From Sunxiuqinia elliptica (GTDB taxonomy: Bacteria > Bacteroidota > Bacteroidia > Bacteroidales > Prolixibacteraceae), in NCBI RefSeq assembly GCF_900113005.1, contig NZ_FONW01000011.1:91962-155961 (forward strand): DNA of 64,000 bases, in the 5' to 3' direction. Positions 17,090 through 25,594 of this stretch are shown here, in pieces (the first letter of the stretch is position 1; every line of letters begins with the position of its first letter). Below the pieces are notes generated by a model. The model was not told the origin of the DNA and ran no database searches. It was given only the letters and a program-made list of their open reading frames with translations. Made by a program: the position numbers and the translations under genes.

Positions 17090-19546
17090 ATGAAACGAAT
17101 AAAAATTGAATTTCAAGTAACTCTACTAACAGCCTTAATCGCTTTAGCTGTTGTTTTCTCAGGCTATTTGGTCTATCAAAGTTTATCGCAAATTGTTAAC
17201 TCAATCCATCGCGAGGCCAGACCTGACTTTAAGTTACTTCTGATAAAAGATGTTGCAACCGACTTGGCAGAAGTTGAAAACACAGTACGTTTTTACACCC
17301 TGACTCGAGACGAAAAATATTTTCACCCCTATAAACAAATCAATGAATCAATTCAGGAAAAACTGACAAACCTGGAAGACTACTCTCAAACCAGCATTGA
17401 AGAAAAGCAACAGATTGACTCCATCCGATCACTGGTCAACGAGAAACTGGCTATTTGGGAGAAAGTTCTTGCCCTTCATCATTCACGGGAAGAAGCTCAC
17501 GAAAGCTTCTCTGAACTCTACTCCAAAATTGACAGCTCCAGAACTGAGCCCGATACTGTTGTTGTTGAAGTACCGGTTCAGAAAGAAGAAAAGAAAGGTT
17601 TCTTTAAGCGTATTTTTGGTGGGAAAAAGAAAGAGCCTGAAATGGTGGAACAAATCCAAACTGTTGACACCAACACCATCGCTAAGGAAGCCATTAAACA
17701 AGAAATTGCCCAGATTGAACAACGCATTGAATACACCAACAAAAAACTGTCGGTTCGCGAAAAAGCATTGCTTGAACAGAACATTCAGCTGTCGAATTTG
17801 CTAAATATCCAGATTACTGAACTTGAAAATAGCGAACAGAAAAAACTATTACTGAAAACCCAGGAAGCAGACCGTCTAGCTGCAATTACCTACAAACGAT
17901 TAACCTTATTCACCGTTGCTTCGGTCATTCTACTTTTGTTGGTTTTATACCTGTTCTATCGCTACCTCAACAAATCAAGAGCCTACCAATCCATTCTTCG
18001 CAAAGCCAAAACAGATGCTGAGAAATTGGCTAAGGCCAAGGAAGTTTTTGTAGCGACTGTTAGCCATGAAATGCGAACACCGATCAACGCCATTTATGGT
18101 TTAACCGAGCAACTTTTGCGCAAAACAGATGACCCGAAATACCAAAAAGACTTGGATATCATCTACAACTCAACCAGCCACTTAATATCATTGGTTAACG
18201 ACACCCTTGACTTCTCTAAAATTGAAAGTCAAAAACTTAAGCTGGATCAGGTTGATTTTTCATTAGATCGTATTTTGGGTGAAGTGATTACTTTAAACAA
18301 GGCAAATGCTGAAGCAAAAAAGCTTCAACTCCAGCTTGACACCGAAAAGCTTCCGCCACTGATTTTATTAGGTGACGCCTTCCGATTAAAACAAATCTTA
18401 ATCAACTTGGTCAACAATGCCATTAAGTTTACCGATCAAGGGCATGTTACCCTAAAAGCTTACACCGAAGGCCCTGCTTCTTCAGAAGCTCCGGTTAATG
18501 TCAATTTTCAAGTGATTGACACCGGAATTGGGATCTCAGAAGAAAATCATGCCATGATCTTCGACGATTTTGTGCAATTGGAAACCGACCTGACCAAAAA
18601 ACAGGGAGGTGCCGGTCTCGGATTATCCATCGTCAAAAAACTAGTTGACCTTTTAGGCGGACAAATTTCAGTTAGTAGCCAATTAAATCAGGGAACAACC
18701 ATTTCGCTCACCATTCCTTACAAAAAAGGAGATCCCGGAAAAATAAGAAGCTTAACTCAAAAAGAAATCAATGTTCCCAAGCATTACAAAAACCTTTCAG
18801 CCCTAATTGTTGACGACGAAACCTTCAACCGATATTTATTGAAAAGCATTCTTGAAAAATGGGGAATGAAAGTAGCTGAAGGAGTCAACGGACAGGAAGC
18901 TGTCGATTTAGCCAGCCAGCAAAATTTCGATCTCATATTTATGGATATTCGCATGCCCGTTCTCAATGGCTTGGAAGCCAGCAAGCAAATATTAGCAAAT
19001 AAAGAATCGGCAAATTCCAAAATCATTGCACTTACTGCAGGAAGTAAAAAAGAAGATATTGACAAGTGTGAACAAGCAGGCATGCATCACTTCTTGTCAA
19101 AACCGTTTACAGAGAAAGAACTGCTTGACACCTTAGAAGCAACCCTTGCTGATGAGTCAAAAATAAAAAAAAGCAAGAGTAACAAAGCACAATCAAAAAC
19201 AACCATTGACTTAAGCGAACTAAAGCGAATGGCCAATGGGAACGCTGCATTTGTTCAGGAAATGATTGAGATTTTTATTCGCTCAAGTGAGAATGGCATT
19301 GAGGAAATCCAAAAAAGTCTGCATCAAAAAGACTGGGCTCAAATAAGGGAGTATGCCCATAAAATGGCAGCACCAGCCAAGCACATTAAAGCAATGAGCT
19401 TGTATGCAAAAATTAAGGAAATGGAATATGAAGCAGAGCTGGCACAAAACGAAGATAAAATTGTCAGCTTATTTCAGGATGTAAAGAATGAAGTGAAAGC
19501 GGCCAACAATCATTTAAAAACACTATTGAAGAAGAAACAGCTTTAA
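17090..19546 (+). CDS. Hybrid sensor histidine kinase with receiver and HPt domains
   Basis: 818 aa from the ATG at 17090 (a TTG precedes it in frame). Domains: TM1 about 10-30; a mainly helical extracytoplasmic sensor region 31-265 with a basic stretch KKGFFKRIFGGKKK near 166-179 that is odd for an exported loop; TM2 about 272-292; HisKA with phosphorylatable H326 (SHEMRTPINA); HATPase with NNAIKF, DTGIGI and GAGLGLSI; receiver with D619 (FMDIRMP); C-terminal HPt with H757 (YAHKMAAPAKH). This is a complete His-Asp-His phosphorelay. The next genes are a lone receiver and a sigma-54 activator, the likely phosphoryl acceptors. Transcription appears to be driven by the sigma-54 promoter upstream of 16543. 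Confidence 0.93.
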   Translation: MKRIKIEFQVTLLTALIALAVVFSGYLVYQSLSQIVNSIHREARPDFKLLLIKDVATDLAEVENTVRFYTLTRDEKYFHPYKQINESIQEKLTNLEDYSQTSIEEKQQIDSIRSLVNEKLAIWEKVLALHHSREEAHESFSELYSKIDSSRTEPDTVVVEVPVQKEEKKGFFKRIFGGKKKEPEMVEQIQTVDTNTIAKEAIKQEIAQIEQRIEYTNKKLSVREKALLEQNIQLSNLLNIQITELENSEQKKLLLKTQEADRLAAITYKRLTLFTVASVILLLLVLYLFYRYLNKSRAYQSILRKAKTDAEKLAKAKEVFVATVSHEMRTPINAIYGLTEQLLRKTDDPKYQKDLDIIYNSTSHLISLVNDTLDFSKIESQKLKLDQVDFSLDRILGEVITLNKANAEAKKLQLQLDTEKLPPLILLGDAFRLKQILINLVNNAIKFTDQGHVTLKAYTEGPASSEAPVNVNFQVIDTGIGISEENHAMIFDDFVQLETDLTKKQGGAGLGLSIVKKLVDLLGGQISVSSQLNQGTTISLTIPYKKGDPGKIRSLTQKEINVPKHYKNLSALIVDDETFNRYLLKSILEKWGMKVAEGVNGQEAVDLASQQNFDLIFMDIRMPVLNGLEASKQILANKESANSKIIALTAGSKKEDIDKCEQAGMHHFLSKPFTEKELLDTLEATLADESKIKKSKSNKAQSKTTIDLSELKRMANGNAAFVQEMIEIFIRSSENGIEEIQKSLHQKDWAQIREYAHKMAAPAKHIKAMSLYAKIKEMEYEAELAQNEDKIVSLFQDVKNEVKAANNHLKTLLKKKQL

Positions 19547-19570
19547 AATAGCTTCATTTTTACACGCAAT

Positions 19571-19585
19571 TTCTCAATATGAGAA
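19571..19585 (+). promoter_or_regulatory. Upstream activator site B (sigma-54 enhancer candidate)
   Basis: TTCTCAATATGAGAA, a perfect 15-bp palindrome identical in both arms to the site at 16400-16414. It ends 79 bp before the GG of the -24 element, the same spacing as at the first promoter. Confidence 0.72.
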
Positions 19586-19662
19586 AAGAAGACGAAATAA
19601 GCTACTCTAGCGTAAAAGAATAAAAAACTGATTTTTAACAAATTAAACCTTTTTGATCAATT

Positions 19663-19679
19663 TTGGCATCGGGCTTGTT
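19663..19679 (+). promoter_or_regulatory. Sigma-54 promoter candidate for the stand-alone receiver gene
   Basis: TTGGCATCGGGCTTGTT: canonical TTGGCA at -24, ten bases after GG then GT instead of GC at -12. It overlaps an in-frame TTG at 19663 that could be mistaken for the gene start. Confidence 0.55.
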
Positions 19680-19701
19680 TTCCAAATCGAAAAAGCAAGT
19701 C

Positions 19702-20181
19702 ATGGATAAGCCTGAAACAAAAGAATACAAAACTTTTTTAGATCTGTTTTTTCCTACTGCGGAAAAGTATTCAGTTGCTGTTTTAGATGATGATGAATAC
19801 TTCAATACACTTATGACAGAAGTATTAAAACATTATTCATCCAATCTGGCCGTATTGTATCAAGCTCAAATTGAGGTACACTCTTACCTCAAGGTTGACG
19901 ACTTCTTTAAAGGAATTAACAGTAAGGACGTTAAAGGAACCCGCAAGGTTCTCTTCATCGATTACTATCTAAACGACAGTCAAAAGGCTATTGATGTGTT
20001 AAATCAACTTCAGCCAGATAAAGACCGAAGGATTGTCATTATTTCAGAAACTAAAAATTTCCAGATAGCCGCAGAGGCCAAACAGCTCGGAGCAACACAA
20101 TTTATCCGCAAAGATCAATTCACTCATTTTATGTGCACATCGTTGCTCGAAGAATTTATTCGCGAGGATGCTTCCTCGTAA
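19702..20181 (+). CDS. Stand-alone response-regulator receiver protein
   Basis: 159 aa from the ATG at 19702; the TTG at 19663 lies inside the predicted sigma-54 promoter and is rejected. The protein is a single receiver domain: acidic cluster LDDDEY (about 27-32), phospho-acceptor D87 (FIDYYLND), Ser/Thr in IISET, and lysine in FIRKDQ. There is no output domain, so it may work as a phosphate shuttle or sink between the HPt of the hybrid kinase and the downstream activator, or signal by protein contact. Terminator hairpin follows at 20229. Confidence 0.88.
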   Translation: MDKPETKEYKTFLDLFFPTAEKYSVAVLDDDEYFNTLMTEVLKHYSSNLAVLYQAQIEVHSYLKVDDFFKGINSKDVKGTRKVLFIDYYLNDSQKAIDVLNQLQPDKDRRIVIISETKNFQIAAEAKQLGATQFIRKDQFTHFMCTSLLEEFIREDASS

Positions 20182-20228
20182 GGAACGTTTCATTTCGTCA
20201 GCTTTGATTATTCTATTTTAAATTTCCT

Positions 20229-20262
20229 CCCCTGGGTAGTTTCCAACCCAGGGGATTTTCTT
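20229..20262 (+). terminator. Terminator after the receiver gene
   Basis: CCCCTGGGT (20229-20237) and ACCCAGGGG (20246-20254) form a 9-bp GC-rich stem with an 8-nt loop, followed by ATTTTCTTT. Confidence 0.85.
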
Positions 20263-20365
20263 TCAAAAAAATCTACTCGAAATCACTCATTTTTCACAAA
20301 ATATTTCTATACTATTGCATAGCCAAATGAAACTAATTAGCCGCTTTAGTAGTTGAAACTAGCGT

Positions 20366-21718
20366 ATGGACACCAGTAAATCATTTAAAATTTTTGTAGT
20401 TGAAGACGACGATTGGTACAACCGATTGCTTGTGCACAACTTATCCCTTATTCCCGATTACGATATCGAGTCGTTTACCAGTGGGAAAGATTGTATTAAA
20501 AACCTGAATAAAGAACCGGACGTCATCACACTTGACTACCGCCTGCCTGATATGAAAGGACTGGAGGTCCTCAAAGAAATCAAGGCAATCAATGAAGATA
20601 TTCAGGTGGTGCTTATTTCGGAGCAGGATGATATCGAAGTGGTCGTTGAACTTCTAAAACACGGGGCTTATGACTACATTGTCAAATCTTCGGATGTAAA
20701 AGAAAGGCTACTCAATACGGTTAACAACATCCGACAAGGAAGCCGACTGAAAAAAGAAATCGTTTCGCTTCGGCAAGAGGTTAAAAAGAAATACAGCTAC
20801 CAAAATACCATTATTGGGAATAGCCCTGCGGCTGAAAAAATCTTCTCATTAATTGAAAAGGCCACACGCACCAACATCTCGGTGACCATTACCGGAGAAA
20901 CCGGAACGGGAAAAGAATTGGTTGCCAAGGCCATTCATTACAACTCAACCCGTGCAAAAAAGCCATTCATCCCCGTCAACGTAGCTGCCATTCCAAAAGA
21001 TTTGATCGAGAGTGAGCTGTTTGGCCATGAGAAAGGGGCTTTTACCGGAGCCTCTTCTCGCCGGATCGGAAAATTTGAAGAAGCCAATGGCGGAACACTC
21101 TTTTTAGACGAAATGGCAGAAATGGACATTGCCCTTCAAGCCAAGCTCCTTCGTGCCTTACAAGAAAAGGAAATCACCCGAATTGGAAGCAATGAGACCG
21201 TCAAAACAAATTGTCGTATCATTATTGCGACCAACAAAAACCTGATAGAAGAAGTTAATGCAGGTAATTTTAGGCAAGACCTTTATTACCGTCTTTTTGG
21301 GCTTCCAATTGAGTTACCTCCACTTCGCGAACGCGGAAACGATGTTGTCATCTTAGCCAAGCATTTTATCCAAAACTTTTGTAAAGAGAATCAACTGGAA
21401 GAGAAAACACTAAGCTCCTCGGCCAGTAAACGACTTCTGTCCTACTCTTTCCCTGGTAATATTCGTGAGCTAAAGTCAGTAATTGAGTTAGCTGCCACAC
21501 TTTCAGACACCGATGAGATTACCGAAGACAACCTGATGTTTGGCGGCCAAAACATGCTAGACAGCCTGCTGACAGAAGAACGGACCTTGCGAGAATATAA
21601 CCTGGAAATTTTAAATCGCTTTCTGGAAAAATACGACAACAACATCAAGCTTGTTGCTGAAAAACTGGACATTGGCGTTGCAACAATTTATCGCATGCTA
21701 AAAGAAGAACGAAACTGA
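20366..21718 (+). CDS. Sigma-54-dependent response regulator (NtrC-type enhancer-binding protein)
   Basis: 450 aa, typical NtrC size. Receiver 1-125 with D57 (ITLDYRLPD) and K107 region (YIVKSSD); AAA+ domain about 148-385 with Walker A GETGTGKE (177-184), the sigma-54 contact loop GAFTGA (224-229), Walker B TLFLDEMAEM and RERGNDV; C-terminal Fis-type helix-turn-helix about 415-448 (IKLVAEKLDIGVATIYRMLK). It hydrolyses ATP to remodel sigma-54 RNA polymerase after binding upstream sites. The palindromes at 16400, 19571 and 21737-21771, each before a -24/-12 promoter, are its most likely targets. No sigma-54 promoter or palindrome is seen before its own gene. Confidence 0.95.
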   Translation: MDTSKSFKIFVVEDDDWYNRLLVHNLSLIPDYDIESFTSGKDCIKNLNKEPDVITLDYRLPDMKGLEVLKEIKAINEDIQVVLISEQDDIEVVVELLKHGAYDYIVKSSDVKERLLNTVNNIRQGSRLKKEIVSLRQEVKKKYSYQNTIIGNSPAAEKIFSLIEKATRTNISVTITGETGTGKELVAKAIHYNSTRAKKPFIPVNVAAIPKDLIESELFGHEKGAFTGASSRRIGKFEEANGGTLFLDEMAEMDIALQAKLLRALQEKEITRIGSNETVKTNCRIIIATNKNLIEEVNAGNFRQDLYYRLFGLPIELPPLRERGNDVVILAKHFIQNFCKENQLEEKTLSSSASKRLLSYSFPGNIRELKSVIELAATLSDTDEITEDNLMFGGQNMLDSLLTEERTLREYNLEILNRFLEKYDNNIKLVAEKLDIGVATIYRMLKEERN

Positions 21719-21736
21719 TCCTTCCAACAGATTCTA

Positions 21737-21771
21737 TTCTCAATTTGCGAAACAATCATTCAATTTGAGAA
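21737..21771 (+). promoter_or_regulatory. Tandem upstream activator sites C (sigma-54 enhancer candidate)
   Basis: Two imperfect copies of the palindrome: TTCTCAATTTGCGAA (21737-21751) and CATTCAATTTGAGAA (21757-21771), spaced exactly 20 bp apart, the same phase as the pair at 16381-16414. They lie 67-101 bp before the -24 element at 21838, with the terminator of the activator gene in between. Confidence 0.68.
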
Positions 21772-21792
21772 GAAAAAACATCCAGCACAAAA

Positions 21793-21832
21793 ACCCAAAA
21801 GACTAAAAGACAGCCTTTTGGGTTTTTTTTTT
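21793..21832 (+). terminator. Terminator of the sigma-54 activator gene
   Basis: ACCCAAAAG (21793-21801) pairs with CTTTTGGGT (21815-21823), followed by nine T. It lies between the enhancer sites and the next promoter. Confidence 0.88.
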
Positions 21833-21835
21833 GTC

Positions 21836-21852
21836 TTGGCACAACCATTGCC
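21836..21852 (+). promoter_or_regulatory. Sigma-54 promoter for the Cbp1-like gene
   Basis: TTGGCACAACCATTGCC is essentially the consensus TTGGCAC-N5-TTGCW, with GG at 21838-21839 and GC at 21850-21851. Expected transcription start about 30 nt before the ATG at 21893. Confidence 0.85.
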
Positions 21853-21892
21853 TATCGCTTATCACATTTATTAAAGAATGGAGGACAATATC

Positions 21893-22807
21893 ATGGATAA
21901 TACAAGAAAAAAACAATTGGGAATTATAGTTACTGCAGTTGTGGTGGTTATTTTAGCCGCGATTGGTACTATTTATGTCTACACTCAAAAACAATCGGAA
22001 GTTGAGAACTTAGTTTCAGAGAATAGTAATTTGAGTGAATTGATTGAAAATCGTGATTCTGTTGTCAACGAAATGGTTACTGCTTTCAACGATATCGAAA
22101 ACAATTTGAAATTTATCAAAGAAAAAAGAAAGCAATTGTCAATCGAGCAAAACAAAGAAGGAAATATTGATCGGAAACAAGCCATTTTAGACGACATCGC
22201 CCTGATGAATAAGATGCTGGAAGAAAGCAGCAAGCACATCGACCAGCTAGAGAAGAAGCTTAAAAATTCAGGGATTAAGCTCAGCGGATTCCAGCAAAAA
22301 ATTGCTGCACTTTCAAAAACCGTTAATGACCAGAACTCAGAAATGGTTGAATTGAGACGAATCATTGAAGAAAAAGACGTCATGGTTGCTGACCTAAATG
22401 AGAAAGTTGAAACGATGGAGTTTGAGATTGCCAAACAAGCTGACACGCTTGCCAATAAGCTCAACATCATTGATCAAAAAAACGAAGAGCTGAACACAGC
22501 ACATATTGCTTACGGAACCTACAAAGAGTTAAAAGAAAAAGGATTGCTTACCAAAGAAGGTGGCTTCCTATGGATTGGAAAAAACAAAACCATCCAGGAA
22601 GATTTTGATGATGAATACTTCACCGAGCTGAATATTCAGGAAACAAAAACCATCCCGTTGCATTCAAAAAAAGCTACAATTATATCTGAGCATCCAGCTG
22701 ATTCCTATACCTTTGTAGAAGAAGACGGACAAGTTTCCTACTTACAAATTAATAATCCTGAGGAATTCTGGAAAATTTCGAAATATGCTGTGATTGAAGT
22801 GAAATAG
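21893..22807 (+). CDS. Membrane-anchored coiled-coil protein, Cbp1-like family
   Basis: 304 aa from the ATG at 21893, preferred over the ATG at 21878 because GGAGGA lies 7 nt before it. A single N-terminal membrane segment (about 9-28, IIVTAVVVVILAAIGTIYVY) is followed by a long heptad-rich coiled coil (about 32-205) and a compact C-terminal domain (about 215-304: LKEKGLL, then PLHSKKATIISEHP, then FWKISKYAVIEVK). That C-terminal pattern resembles what I recall of Bacteroides Cbp1-type collagen-binding proteins; the adhesion role is not implied here. Driven by the strongest sigma-54 promoter of the cluster; the DUF4382 gene follows 39 bp later. Confidence 0.75.
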   Translation: MDNTRKKQLGIIVTAVVVVILAAIGTIYVYTQKQSEVENLVSENSNLSELIENRDSVVNEMVTAFNDIENNLKFIKEKRKQLSIEQNKEGNIDRKQAILDDIALMNKMLEESSKHIDQLEKKLKNSGIKLSGFQQKIAALSKTVNDQNSEMVELRRIIEEKDVMVADLNEKVETMEFEIAKQADTLANKLNIIDQKNEELNTAHIAYGTYKELKEKGLLTKEGGFLWIGKNKTIQEDFDDEYFTELNIQETKTIPLHSKKATIISEHPADSYTFVEEDGQVSYLQINNPEEFWKISKYAVIEVK

Positions 22808-22846
22808 TAGAAGGGACTATATTCGTTTAACTAAAAACAATAAAGA

Positions 22847-23764
22847 ATGAAATTTTTAAAGATGAATGGAAAAGCACGAATTGGAGTATTATCATTACTT
22901 CTTGCCACCCTGTTCTTTTCGTGCTCTAAGTCGGATGATGTAAAAACAATAGAAGGAAAAGGTCGCTTAAATGTAGCGATTACTGATGCGCCTTTCCCAA
23001 TTGACATCGTTGACAAAACGGTGGTGACAATTGACAAAGTTGAAATCGCACAAACCACTCAAGCGAGTGAGGACGAAGCCGAAACACGCACTTTTGTCAC
23101 GCTATCCGAAGAGGAGTATGAAATCAATTTGCTTGACTTAGCGAATGGTGTAACTGCGCAATTAGCTTCTGTTGATCTGGAAGCAGGTAGTTACGATCAA
23201 ATCCGACTACATGTTGTAGATGCGAAAGTAATTTTGAAAGATGGGACTGAATTTGATCTCACCATTCCAAGTGGAAGCACCAGCGGCTTGAAAGTAAAAA
23301 TTGAACCAGCTGTTGTAATTGAAGAAGGCACTGAGTCTTCAGTTTTACTTGACTTTGATGTTAGCAAATCCTTTGTTATGCAGGGTAACATGAACACTCC
23401 TGCCGGAATCAAAGGCTTCCATTTCAAACCAGTTGTTCGTGCAGTCTTTGTTGGCTTTGCCGGACAGGTTGAAGGGCATGTTACCGATGATGCAGAAGCA
23501 ATTCTTGAAAATGCACACATCGAGCTTTGGAGCCTTACTGAAACACAGGAAGCTGATACCGTTGTTACTTCAGCATTCTCTGATGAAGCTGGTTTTTACA
23601 AAATGATTGGTTTACCAGAAGGTACTTATCACCTTTCTGCAGCGATGGAAAACTATGATACCATCTGGGTTGACAACGTTGCTGTAGAAGCAGGGCAAAC
23701 AACTACTGTAGATTTGGCACTAACTCCTGTTGAAGAGGAAGCTGCTGAAACCACGGAGGAATAG
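22847..23764 (+). CDS. DUF4382 lipoprotein with C-terminal carboxypeptidase-regulatory-like domain
   Basis: 305 aa. Lipobox LLATLFFSCS (Cys about 26) indicates a lipoprotein. The DUF4382 domain starts KGRLNVAITDAPFPIDIVDKTVVTID (about 38-205) and is followed by a CarboxypepD_reg-like beta-sandwich (about 210-295, GQVEGHVTDDAEAILENAHIELW) and an acidic tail (EEEAAETTEE). Surface or periplasmic binding role is inferred; no catalytic residues seen. It lies 39 bp after the Cbp1-like gene with no promoter between, so it belongs to the sigma-54 unit and ends at the hairpin at 23834. Confidence 0.82.
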   Translation: MKFLKMNGKARIGVLSLLLATLFFSCSKSDDVKTIEGKGRLNVAITDAPFPIDIVDKTVVTIDKVEIAQTTQASEDEAETRTFVTLSEEEYEINLLDLANGVTAQLASVDLEAGSYDQIRLHVVDAKVILKDGTEFDLTIPSGSTSGLKVKIEPAVVIEEGTESSVLLDFDVSKSFVMQGNMNTPAGIKGFHFKPVVRAVFVGFAGQVEGHVTDDAEAILENAHIELWSLTETQEADTVVTSAFSDEAGFYKMIGLPEGTYHLSAAMENYDTIWVDNVAVEAGQTTTVDLALTPVEEEAAETTEE

Positions 23765-23833
23765 CAAAAGCACTTTACCTGCAATTACATACATTGCACA
23801 CACTCAAATCTTCACGTATATAAACAAAAAATT

Positions 23834-23871
23834 GCCGCTCAAACGAGGTTTGAGTGGCGTTTTTTTTATTC
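23834..23871 (+). terminator. Terminator after the DUF4382 gene
   Basis: GCCGCTCAAAC and GTTTGAGTGGC form an 11-bp stem (one G-T pair) followed by eight T. Confidence 0.85.
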
Positions 23872-24037
23872 CCCCATTACTCAAAAGGAGCCTTCCCCGC
23901 TTGTTTTGTGTTCTAAAACGCCAGCTGAGTCCTGCCAATAAAAATTCAGTAATCGTCGAAAAAGTCTGATGTAAAATAGGTTAAGTCGCATTTTTTTTTG
24001 CTATTATTACATATCGCCAAACCTAAAACTTAGACGA

Positions 24038-24910
24038 ATGAAAAAAAATCTTGCCGGGACACTACTAACTTTAGTGATTTTATTAACACTTACTCCACAC
24101 TTACTTCAGGCAAAAGGCAAAGGAGCCAACCAATGGTTCTTGACTCCTAGAATTGGTGCCGCAACAATGATCGGAGAAGTAAACTCGAGCTTTACAACTG
24201 TCGATAGTGATTTCAAACACGGTTTTGGACTCAACGCCGACTTGGCTTTATCCAGAACATTTGGCAGCCATTTTGAAGTTGGGCTGGGTGTTGAATTTTA
24301 TAAGCTTTCCAGTTCCGATGATTCGCTCTTCATTGAAGATCTTCGAGCAGTTGCCAGGGGGAACCTGCCACCCAGTTTTAGCAATGTAGATCGATGGCCC
24401 CAACCAATTGAATACCAAACAAGCAATTTGGTTCCCAACCTGTTTTTTAGGTATTATTTTAAAAGATTTGCTTCCAGAGCTCGCGATGCTCAAAAATTTC
24501 AGCCTTATCTGGAGCTCAATGTTGGCTTTAACTTCCACTCACCTGAATTAAATTATATCGATACAACAGGAATTCTTATTGAAGACGGTGAAATATCCAA
24601 CCTGCCGTCAGTATGGTATCTCGAACAACATAAAAATAAAATCCCGTACAGTTCAACTGAACAGGCCTTGCAGTTTGGCTTTGGACTTGGTACCCGCTTC
24701 ACCCTAAACCAAGGATTAACCTTCAACCTTGCAGCTAGTGTTTCCGGAACAAAATCGGAGTATATAGATGCACTTCCTAATTTGTTAGAGGATGAAGTTA
24801 CCTCAACCTTGGTTGCAAAAGTCGTATTTGGTGTTTCCATTCCAATCGGTTCTGGATCCGGATCCAAACGCTCCTCCGGAGGAGAACATCTTCCGTGGGC
24901 ACCAAACTAA
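24038..24910 (+). CDS. Outer-membrane beta-barrel protein (porin-like)
   Basis: 290 aa with a signal peptide (cleavage after LLQA, about residue 24). The mature protein begins QWFLTPRIGAATMIGEV and consists of alternating strands and long loops (FEVGLGVEFYKL, LVPNLFFRYYF, PYLELNVGFNFHSPE, FGFGLGTRFTLNQGLTFNLAASV), a pattern of OmpA/porin-type barrels; it has no OmpA peptidoglycan-binding domain. Last strand VVFGVSIPIG is followed by an extra Ser/Gly tail. Function unknown. Own terminator 20 bp after the stop; no clear promoter in the 270-bp gap upstream. Confidence 0.7.
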   Translation: MKKNLAGTLLTLVILLTLTPHLLQAKGKGANQWFLTPRIGAATMIGEVNSSFTTVDSDFKHGFGLNADLALSRTFGSHFEVGLGVEFYKLSSSDDSLFIEDLRAVARGNLPPSFSNVDRWPQPIEYQTSNLVPNLFFRYYFKRFASRARDAQKFQPYLELNVGFNFHSPELNYIDTTGILIEDGEISNLPSVWYLEQHKNKIPYSSTEQALQFGFGLGTRFTLNQGLTFNLAASVSGTKSEYIDALPNLLEDEVTSTLVAKVVFGVSIPIGSGSGSKRSSGGEHLPWAPN

Positions 24911-24931
24911 TCGGTATCCAAAAAATAGGTA

Positions 24932-24963
24932 TAGCCCGGATCAATCGTCCGGGCTTTTTTTAT
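24932..24963 (+). terminator. Terminator after the beta-barrel gene
   Basis: AGCCCGGA, 7-nt loop, TCCGGGCT followed by a T run. Confidence 0.9.
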
Positions 24964-25000
24964 TCCTTCGATCAAAATTCTCAAACTGATGTAATGAAAT

Positions 25001-25009
25001 TAAGTTTGC
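25001..25009 (+). promoter_or_regulatory. -7 element before the ECF sigma gene
   Basis: TAAGTTTGC matches TAnnTTTGC; no TTTG at -33. A transcript would start near 25015, after which the ATG at 25052 is the first ATG in frame. Confidence 0.5.
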
Positions 25010-25051
25010 ATCGTCTTAAATTTGAATACAAACAAGGAAGAAAACAAGAGC

Positions 25052-25594
25052 ATGTTAGCCAAAGAGTTTAAGACAATAGTGCTTCCGTTGAGTAATAAGC
25101 TTTTACGTTTTGCTTTGCAGTTCACCAAAAACGAAGAAGAAGCCCGCGATACCATTCAGGATGTATTTCTGAAACTGTGGCAAAAGCGCAATACGCTGGA
25201 AGGTATTGAGAATATTGAGGCCTTTGCCATGCGCATGACACGCAACAGATGCCTTGACTTGTACCGCGGAAAACACACTTATTCGCTGGAAGACCAGACA
25301 GACAGTTGGCAACAGAAAAGAAAAGGTGATTTGAATGAAGAGTTGGAGCTATCAGAAACAGCAACGATCATCAAACGCCTCATTGGAGAGCTACCAGACC
25401 TGCAGCGACAGGTGATGCAAATGCGGGATATTGATCAGCTCAGCTACGATGAAATAGCTGAAAATACCGGACTCAATATCAATGCAATTCGGGTTAACTT
25501 ATCCCGTGCAAGAAAAAAGATTCGAACTGAACTATTAAATTATCAGGATTATGGAACAGCAAAGAATAAAACAAATACTGCACAGCTATTTTGA
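25052..25594 (+). CDS. ECF-type RNA polymerase sigma-70 factor
   Basis: 180 aa from the ATG at 25052 (a TTG at 25022 is too close to the predicted transcription start). Region 2 is at about 12-80 (LRFALQFTKNEEEARDTIQDVFLKLWQKR, a clear sigma-2 signature), region 4 at about 115-165 (LPDLQRQVMQMRDIDQLSYDEIAENTGLNINAIRVNLSRARKKI). The two-domain size marks it as group IV. The last 44 bp overlap the next gene, which encodes a membrane protein with an anti-sigma-like layout, so the pair is translationally coupled and probably forms a signal-responsive module. Confidence 0.93.
   Translation: MLAKEFKTIVLPLSNKLLRFALQFTKNEEEARDTIQDVFLKLWQKRNTLEGIENIEAFAMRMTRNRCLDLYRGKHTYSLEDQTDSWQQKRKGDLNEELELSETATIIKRLIGELPDLQRQVMQMRDIDQLSYDEIAENTGLNINAIRVNLSRARKKIRTELLNYQDYGTAKNKTNTAQLF

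Noticed and set aside
23986..24002. Sigma-54-like TCGCA ... TTGCT before the beta-barrel gene
   Set aside because: The invariant GG is replaced by GC and no TTCTCA-N3-TGAGAA site lies upstream.
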